A DNA stretch of 18,589 nt, taken from Acidobacteriaceae bacterium. GTDB lineage: Bacteria > Acidobacteriota > Terriglobia > Terriglobales > Acidobacteriaceae. Positions within the stretch are counted from its first letter, which is position 1, and every line of letters begins with the position of its first letter. Position numbers and translations under genes: made by a program. Where the stretch lies: positions 1-18,589 of the forward strand of contig JASIJX010000402.1 in NCBI GenBank assembly GCA_030049955.1, read 5' to 3'. This document shows, piece by piece, positions 14,786-18,589 of this stretch. The notes under the pieces were generated by a model, which was not told where the DNA came from, searched no databases, and worked only from the letters and a program-made list of their open reading frames with translations.

Positions 14786-15684
14786 GTTGCCGTTCGAGGC
14801 CCAGACTATCCGCGTTTCCAAAGTGCTACATGGACCAACTCTGCGTAGACCGGACCATGACTCTTTTGGAATGGATTGAAATAAGCGCTACGCTTGGTGT
14901 CGACGGACTTGAATTCTACTCGGGGTTTCTGGAAGACGACGATTTCTTCCTCCAAAATGTCAAGGCGGCGCTGGCGCAGCGCAACCTTGCAATGCCGATG
15001 CTATGTTGCTCCCCGGATTTTACGCAGCTCGATCCACTTCGTTTACAGAAGGAGATTGACCGGGAAAAGCGGATGATTGAGATCACTGCGTTTTTTGGCG
15101 GTCGTTATTGCCGTGTTTTGTCAGGTCAGCGTCGGCCAGAACTAGCGCGAGATGAAGGTATCGCACAAGTCGTTCGGGTAATCAAAGATTTATTGCCGTT
15201 TGCCGAAGACCACGGCGTCGTCTTAACCATGGAGAATCACTATAAGGACAACTACTGGCAATATCCTGAATTTGCCCAGAAGATGGATGTTTTCGTAGAG
15301 ATCGTAGAAAAAATTGACTCGCCATGGTTCGGAGTCAACTTCGATCCATCAAACGCTATCCTGGCAGGTGAAGATCCTTTAGTTCTGCTCGATCGAGTAA
15401 AGCACCGGATTGTAACCATGCATGCAAGTGACCGCTACCTGAAGTGTGGCACAATCGAGGACCTGCGCAAGGAAGAAAATTCTGTGGGCTATGCCAGCCG
15501 TCTGTCACACGGCGCCATCGGAAAGGGATTGAATGATTACGACAAGATCTTTTCGACCCTCCGCTCGGTTGGATTTAATTCCTGGATTTCCATCGAAGAC
15601 GGACTGGATGGAATAGACCAGTTGAGGGAATCAGTGGACTTTCTGAAAGGTAAAATAAACCAGCACTTTGGGCGGCACAACTGA
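14782..15684 (+). CDS. Sugar phosphate isomerase/epimerase family protein (xylose-isomerase-like TIM barrel)
   Basis: A 300-residue AP-endonuclease-2/xylose-isomerase-like TIM barrel. Members are metal-dependent isomerases, epimerases, dehydratases or decarboxylases of sugars and cyclitols. The typical metal ligands are in order: Glu151 (TMENH), Asp188 (NFDPSN), His214 (MHASD) and Glu272 (SIEDG). The N-terminal LGVDGLEFYSGF is the usual first-strand pattern. The start ATG overlaps the SDR stop. The context of two dehydrogenases and an HPS/KGPDC-family enzyme suggests interconversion of a keto sugar or keto sugar acid, comparable to UlaE beside UlaD, but the reaction cannot be assigned from sequence. 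Confidence 0.85.
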   Translation: MSCRSRPRLSAFPKCYMDQLCVDRTMTLLEWIEISATLGVDGLEFYSGFLEDDDFFLQNVKAALAQRNLAMPMLCCSPDFTQLDPLRLQKEIDREKRMIEITAFFGGRYCRVLSGQRRPELARDEGIAQVVRVIKDLLPFAEDHGVVLTMENHYKDNYWQYPEFAQKMDVFVEIVEKIDSPWFGVNFDPSNAILAGEDPLVLLDRVKHRIVTMHASDRYLKCGTIEDLRKEENSVGYASRLSHGAIGKGLNDYDKIFSTLRSVGFNSWISIEDGLDGIDQLRESVDFLKGKINQHFGRHN

Positions 15685-15861
15685 GATCCTCACGCGTTTC
15701 ACAAAGTCAGCTGGTCGAGTCTTTCGACCTGTACGGCCAATCATGTTGCCTCTCTCCTGCGGCTAAGAAGAACCACCCAACCGTTTCTCCACTCTCAACG
15801 AAAGGAACATGAGGCGGACTCACCCACATTCGTGTGGTGTGAGTCTCTCAGTAAAGTTGCC
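15685..15861 (+). other. 177-base intra-cluster gap with small hairpins
   Basis: The gap separates the coupled three-gene block from the HPS/KGPDC-like gene. A small perfect hairpin GGTCGA/TCGACC (15713-15718 with 15724-15729, five-base loop) lies 29 bases after the stop with no T tract. A stronger hairpin lies at 15818-15844. No convincing promoter was seen, so the next gene is probably read from the upstream promoter. Confidence 0.45.
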
Positions 15862-15865
15862 ATGA
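15809..15865 (+). other. Possible 18-codon leader ORF coupled to the next gene
   Basis: An ATG at 15809 closely follows AAAGGA (15801-15806) and opens an 18-residue frame (MRRTHPHSCGVSLSVKLP). Its TGA overlaps the ATG of the following gene (ATGA at 15862-15865). The spacing from AAAGGA is short (two bases). It could be a coupling leader, since the following gene has no clear ribosome-binding site of its own. Confidence 0.25.
15818..15844 (+). promoter_or_regulatory. Strong mRNA hairpin with UUCG loop before the HPS/KGPDC-like gene
   Basis: ACTCACCCACA (15818-15828) pairs with TGTGGTGTGAGT (15833-15844) with a single bulged T, giving an 11-bp stem capped by TTCG. It ends 17 bases before the ATG at 15862 and has no T tract. 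It is more likely a translational or stability element than a terminator. Confidence 0.45.
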
Positions 15866-16551
15866 TCCCGATCGTCCAGATTTCGCTCGACATCATCTCG
15901 ATACCGGAAGCGTTGGAAACCGCGCACATTGCTGTACATTCCGGCGTTGACTGGCTGGAGGCAGGAACTCCCCTTATCATTGCCGAAGGCATGAATGGGG
16001 TTCGCGCCTTGCGAAGCGATTTTCCCGAGGTACCCATTGTCGCCGATCTGAAAACAATGGACGGTGGCTGGCTCGAGGCAGAAATCATGGCAAAAGCTGG
16101 AGCTACGCATGTGGTGGTGATGGAACGAGCGCATCCCGAGACGATCAAAATGGTGGTGAAAGCGGGCAAAGACCTCGGTGTAAAGGTCATGGGGGATAAC
16201 CTTGGAGCAAAGGATAAGGTTGCGGCCGCGAAACGCCTGGAAGATTTCGGTTGTGATTTTGTGATTCATCACATTGGTTATGACGAGCGCCGCGGGCTCG
16301 CTGCCGCAGGAGAGCCGTGTCCAAGCCCGCTTGACCAGTTGCGCGACATTGTTGCGGCGGTCAATGTTCCAGTACAGGCTGTCGGTGGCCTATCGATTGA
16401 ACAGGCCATCCGAACTCCTGAATATGGAGCTCCTCTTGTTGTTCTCGGTGCTCCGCTTACGGTTGACGCTGATTCCTTCAAGACAGCTTCCGGAGACCTT
16501 GGCAGTGTCCTTCGCGAAATCTGCGGTAGAGTCCACGCCTACCGCCTCTGA
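15862..16551 (+). CDS. HPS/KGPDC-family enzyme (OMP decarboxylase superfamily)
   Basis: A 229-residue barrel of the suprafamily containing 3-hexulose-6-phosphate synthase (HPS) and 3-keto-L-gulonate-6-phosphate decarboxylase (KGPDC, UlaD). Active-site positions appear at UlaD numbering: Asp10, Glu33 (WLEAGT), Asp62-x-Lys64-x-x-Asp67 (ADLKTMD) and His136. UlaD has Arg139, but here the segment is HHIGYDERR (Gly139), closer to HPS. The late phosphate site keeps AVGG but reads VLGAPLTV where UlaD has AGRSI and M. gastri HPS has AGGAI. So the reaction may be beta-keto-acid decarboxylation or aldol chemistry, and a phosphorylated substrate is not assured. ATG 15862 is chosen because MIPIVQISLD matches the family start. 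A GTG at 15832 is an alternative but falls inside a hairpin. It is last of the plus-strand cluster. Confidence 0.82.
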   Translation: MIPIVQISLDIISIPEALETAHIAVHSGVDWLEAGTPLIIAEGMNGVRALRSDFPEVPIVADLKTMDGGWLEAEIMAKAGATHVVVMERAHPETIKMVVKAGKDLGVKVMGDNLGAKDKVAAAKRLEDFGCDFVIHHIGYDERRGLAAAGEPCPSPLDQLRDIVAAVNVPVQAVGGLSIEQAIRTPEYGAPLVVLGAPLTVDADSFKTASGDLGSVLREICGRVHAYRL

Positions 16552-16633
16552 CCAGCCTGGTCTCCAAGATCCTCGCTTGCGCGAGAAGATAGGGACCTCA
16601 TCGAACGCGGCATGTCGAGCGCGTGTTGACTTG
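16552..16633. other. Convergent gap between HPS/KGPDC-like and lactonase genes
   Basis: The 82 bases between two stop codons contain a 13-base near-palindrome GACCAGCCTGGTC right at the stop of the left gene and a small hairpin CTCGC/GCGAG (16572-16576 with 16581-16585). Neither has a T tract. They may help end the converging transcripts. Confidence 0.35.
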
Positions 16634-17521
16634 CTAGCTTGGCAAAAGCCGAAAGCGGTTATCTGGGCAACCGCCGATACCGGTTTCGACTGCAAAGACG
16701 CTTCCCGAAAGGCGCTCCGCCGATCGGGCGCTGGTGATATAGAGTGTCTTTAGCTCCGGACCACCAAACGTGCACGTGGTTGGGTTCGAGGTTGGCAAAG
16801 CTATGACTCGGTCAACCCGACCGTCTGGGGCCACTCTGATCAAACACCCACCGCCGTAACGTGCGTTCCACAGGTGCCCTTGTGCGTCGATGGCCGACCC
16901 GTCGGGGAGGCCGCGCGGATAAGCGGCCAGGAATACATTGCCGTCACTGATGGTTCCCGTCTGGTCATCGTAGGCATAGGAGTATATGGTGTTGGCTGGA
17001 GAATCCGCGAAATAGAAGGTTTTGCGGTCAGGACTCCAAGCTATAGTGTTCGATATCCCGACATTCTCTCTCCACTTCGAGACGGTTCCGTCTGGATCTA
17101 CCCGATAGAGAACCCCGCCGGTGAAATCTACGTCAAGATTCTCGCCTTGAGGGCCGACATTGTTGCGCATCGTTCCCACCCATAGCGATCCGCGAGGGTC
17201 GATCCTGGCGTCGTTGAACCGCATTGCCGGTGCTGTCTCCAACCTATAATGTGTTCGAAGCCTTGGATGCATGCGCGGAGACCAGAAGCTGATGCTCGAT
17301 CCGAGGACCAAAAGAAGGAGTTCTGCATCCGTTGTCAGATTTACGGCAGTCACAGGCTCATCGAAAAGCCACGTCTCTGTGGTATCGCGCGTTAGATCGT
17401 ACCGATGGACCAGAAATCGATTGATATCAGTCCAGTACAAAGCATTCTGCGCGGGATGCCAAACTGCGCCTTCGCCACAGATATCACCGGCTGGGGCAAT
17501 ACATCGGATCTCATCAAGCAT
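16634..17521 (-). CDS. SMP-30/gluconolactonase/LRE family lactonase
   Basis: Six-bladed beta-propeller lactonase, 295 residues, expected to open a sugar-acid lactone made by a sugar dehydrogenase, using one divalent metal. Numbering from the ATG at 17521: Glu17 (GEGAVW), Asn103 (RFND), Asn158 (SNTIAWS) and Asp207 (PDGSA) are the metal or substrate ligands seen in SMP-30 proteins, and Arg101 is a usual substrate contact. An ATG two codons earlier (17527) abuts AGGAG, while 17521 has that AGGAG (17532-17528) at six bases, so 17521 is the better start. No signal peptide, so it is cytosolic. It lies 49 bases downstream of the transporter remnant on the same strand and was probably co-transcribed with it. 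Confidence 0.88.
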   Translation of the reverse strand: MLDEIRCIAPAGDICGEGAVWHPAQNALYWTDINRFLVHRYDLTRDTTETWLFDEPVTAVNLTTDAELLLLVLGSSISFWSPRMHPRLRTHYRLETAPAMRFNDARIDPRGSLWVGTMRNNVGPQGENLDVDFTGGVLYRVDPDGTVSKWRENVGISNTIAWSPDRKTFYFADSPANTIYSYAYDDQTGTISDGNVFLAAYPRGLPDGSAIDAQGHLWNARYGGGCLIRVAPDGRVDRVIALPTSNPTTCTFGGPELKTLYITSARSAERLSGSVFAVETGIGGCPDNRFRLLPS

Positions 17522-17570
17522 CTTCATCTCCTGCCTTACGAACCACTGACGGGGTTAGAGCATCTCCAGT

Positions 17571-18145
17571 TTATTCATATTGAGTGTGCTCGCGCGGCTT
17601 TGAGCCCCAGAGGCCATAGTAAGCGATAAAGAGATAGCAAAAGACCGGAAGTATAAAGGCATGTTGGATCCCCATTGTGTCGGCAAGGGCGCCAAGCAGG
17701 AACGGGATCACGGCGCCACCGACACAGGCTGTCTTCATGAGGCCTGAGCCTTTGCTCGTGAGGGGGCCGCGAGGCCGACAACGTCAAGCGCAGAAATATT
17801 GGGGAACATAATAGAATTAAGGAACCCACACAGAACCAGGGTCCAAATCGCGAGTGGACCAGACGTGACCATAGATATCACGAGGAGTATTGCCGCGGCG
17901 ATTCCAAAGCCTCCGAGCAGGTGCCCAGACCTGATTTTGGTGAGAACCCAAGAGCCCAGAAGCCGCCCCACCAACGCACCGAACCAGTAAAGCGATACTA
18001 AAAAAGAGGCGGTTTTTTCACTATTCATTCCTTGGGACTTGAAGTAGTTAACAGCGATCGAAGCAAGCCCCACCTCGACACCAACATATAGAAAAATCCC
18101 CACAGCGCCCAACAGGGTGTGCCGGCAAGTCCAAATACTGCGGCG
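17571..18145 (-). pseudogene. FucP-type MFS sugar transporter remnant (5' truncated, frameshifted)
   Basis: The C-terminal half of a sugar:H+ symporter of the FucP type is clear but split between two frames. The upstream part (about 18145 to 17770) reads LLGAVGIFLYVGVEVG, LYWFGALVGRLLGSWVL and LCGFLNSIMFPNISAL. The downstream part (about 17770 to 17571) reads PLTSKGSGL, VGGAVIPFLLGALAD and HAFILPVFCYLFIAYYGL, ending at a TAA. Restoring one base at the G5 run 17762-17766 / CCGC joins them. The first six helices are absent, and 18146-18340 shows nothing like them in any frame. The C-terminal half alone should not transport. A single-base sequencing error could explain the frameshift but not the missing N-terminal half. 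The gene was probably the uptake system of the neighbouring sugar pathway. Confidence 0.8.
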
Positions 18146-18341
18146 CAGCATCCCATCCCCGTCCCCATCGGCGCGAAGACCTTGCGGCCGCCACTTTGCC
18201 TCGTTTCCGAACGCCTCGTGCCGATCACAAAAACTGCCGTTCACCAGACAAGAAGTGACCCTCTGTCTCGTTCTCCCTAAGCTGGGACGGGCACAGGCGC
18301 TCTCCCGAACTCGACGTATGTCGTCTAATGGGCAGCACGCA

Positions 18342-18351
18342 TGATATATCA
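18342..18351. promoter_or_regulatory. Operator-like palindrome O3
   Basis: TGATATATCA, identical to the palindrome at 12715-12724 (both preceded by A, giving an 11-base match). It covers the predicted -10 of a minus-strand promoter directed at the transporter remnant and the lactonase gene. Confidence 0.45.
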
Positions 18352-18372
18352 GAGGCGATTGCCGAACGTCAA
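18343..18372 (-). promoter_or_regulatory. Candidate promoter of the transporter-lactonase unit
   Basis: On the minus strand TTGACG (18372-18367) is followed after 18 bases by TATATC (18348-18343), preceded by TGA as an extended -10. The arrangement copies that of the rbsD promoter. It would still drive the lactonase gene even though the transporter is broken. Confidence 0.4.
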
Positions 18373-18589
18373 GCCGGAAATATCGTAGCGAGGGTCGGGC
18401 ATGTAGCAGTCCTGCTGGCTTACGAGCACCGCGCCCGCGTGGCCGCACGATCAAGCTGCGCACTGCACCCCCGTCCATCGAAAAACATGAGATTCACAAA
18501 CTCATTTTTGACAATTCGAGATGTGCCGTGAATCGTACTGCTAGGACTGCACCCAGAATGAAAGCTAACCCAATGCGGTCTGCACCAGA
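18373..18589. other. Right edge, no identified gene
   Basis: No recognisable protein motif. A minus-strand frame entering from the right edge stops at 18494-18496 after 31 codons and contains a hydrophobic stretch (IGLAFILGAVLAV). It could be the C-terminus of a membrane protein outside the window, but it is too short to name. The long minus-strand frame through 18146-18478 has an Arg-rich, non-membrane composition and is not supported as coding. Confidence 0.3.

Noticed and set aside
15820..16272. Minus-strand open frame opposite the HPS/KGPDC-like gene
   Set aside because: Shadow of a well-supported family member with conserved active-site residues on the plus strand.
5086..18145. A complete D-apiose pathway linking the apiosidase-like gene to the right-hand cluster
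   Set aside because: No RuBisCO-like protein, apionate oxidoisomerase or apiose isomerase is visible, and the genes are about 6 kb apart with unrelated genes between. Kept only as a remote possibility.
17735..18478. One intact minus-strand protein of 247 codons
   Set aside because: Only its C-terminal part is FucP-like. The N-terminal 110 residues are Arg-rich with no membrane helices, and the true FucP C-terminus continues in another frame down to 17571.
18491..18534. Inverted repeat GATTCAC/GTGAATC with a TTGACA between
   Set aside because: The 30-base spacing and poor -10 match make it indistinguishable from chance.

Overview
The window looks like a chromosomal stretch from an Acidobacteriota-type soil bacterium. 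The evidence is a very large Oar-like TonB-dependent receptor with an N-terminal carboxypeptidase-regulatory-like domain and no SusD partner, secreted Ser/Thr/Gly-rich beta-sandwich repeat proteins, moderately high GC, and a sugar-acid gene cluster with a FucP-type carrier. This assignment is inferred from gene content only. No rRNA, tRNA, CRISPR array or intact mobile element was seen.

Region 1 (1-6585) is a plus-strand glycan-uptake and glycan-processing group: a TonB-dependent receptor (135-3668), a periplasmic TPR protein (3768-4961) and a secreted apiosidase-like (DUF4038/GH140-type) glycoside hydrolase (5086-6585). Hairpins that look like terminators flank the receptor gene.

Region 2 (6586-7380) has no intact gene. 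It carries a possible degraded cysD scrap and then a promoter for the next gene.

Region 3 (7381-11900) holds two tandem paralogues. Each encodes a signal peptide, four BACON/Ig-like beta-sandwich modules in an A-B-A-B order, and a C-terminal domain that I read as a divergent GH12 (endoglucanase/xyloglucanase-type) catalytic domain, with both expected catalytic glutamates in place. Both mature proteins are nearly free of Lys, Arg and His. Their 3' flanks are also related, including paired hairpins, so the whole transcription unit seems to have been duplicated.

Region 4 (12259-18589) is a sugar or sugar-acid catabolic cluster. An rbsD/fucU-type mutarotase gene (minus) diverges from a plus-strand run of zinc-dependent MDR dehydrogenase, SDR dehydrogenase, xylose-isomerase-like TIM barrel and HPS/KGPDC-family (OMP decarboxylase superfamily) enzyme. 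Converging from the right are an SMP-30/gluconolactonase gene and, upstream of it, a FucP-type MFS transporter remnant that lacks its 5' half and has a frameshift. The palindrome TGATATATCA lies on the -10 element of two predicted minus-strand promoters (rbsD and the transporter). A one-mismatch copy lies on the -35 of the dehydrogenase operon promoter. This suggests one repressor, not encoded here, controlling all three transcripts.

Inferred logic: secreted glycosidases release sugars, the receptor handles oligosaccharide uptake, and the right-hand cluster interconverts anomers, oxidises sugar to lactone, opens the lactone, oxidises again, then isomerises and cleaves or decarboxylates. The exact substrate cannot be read from the sequence. 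No kinase, dehydratase or regulator gene is present in the window.
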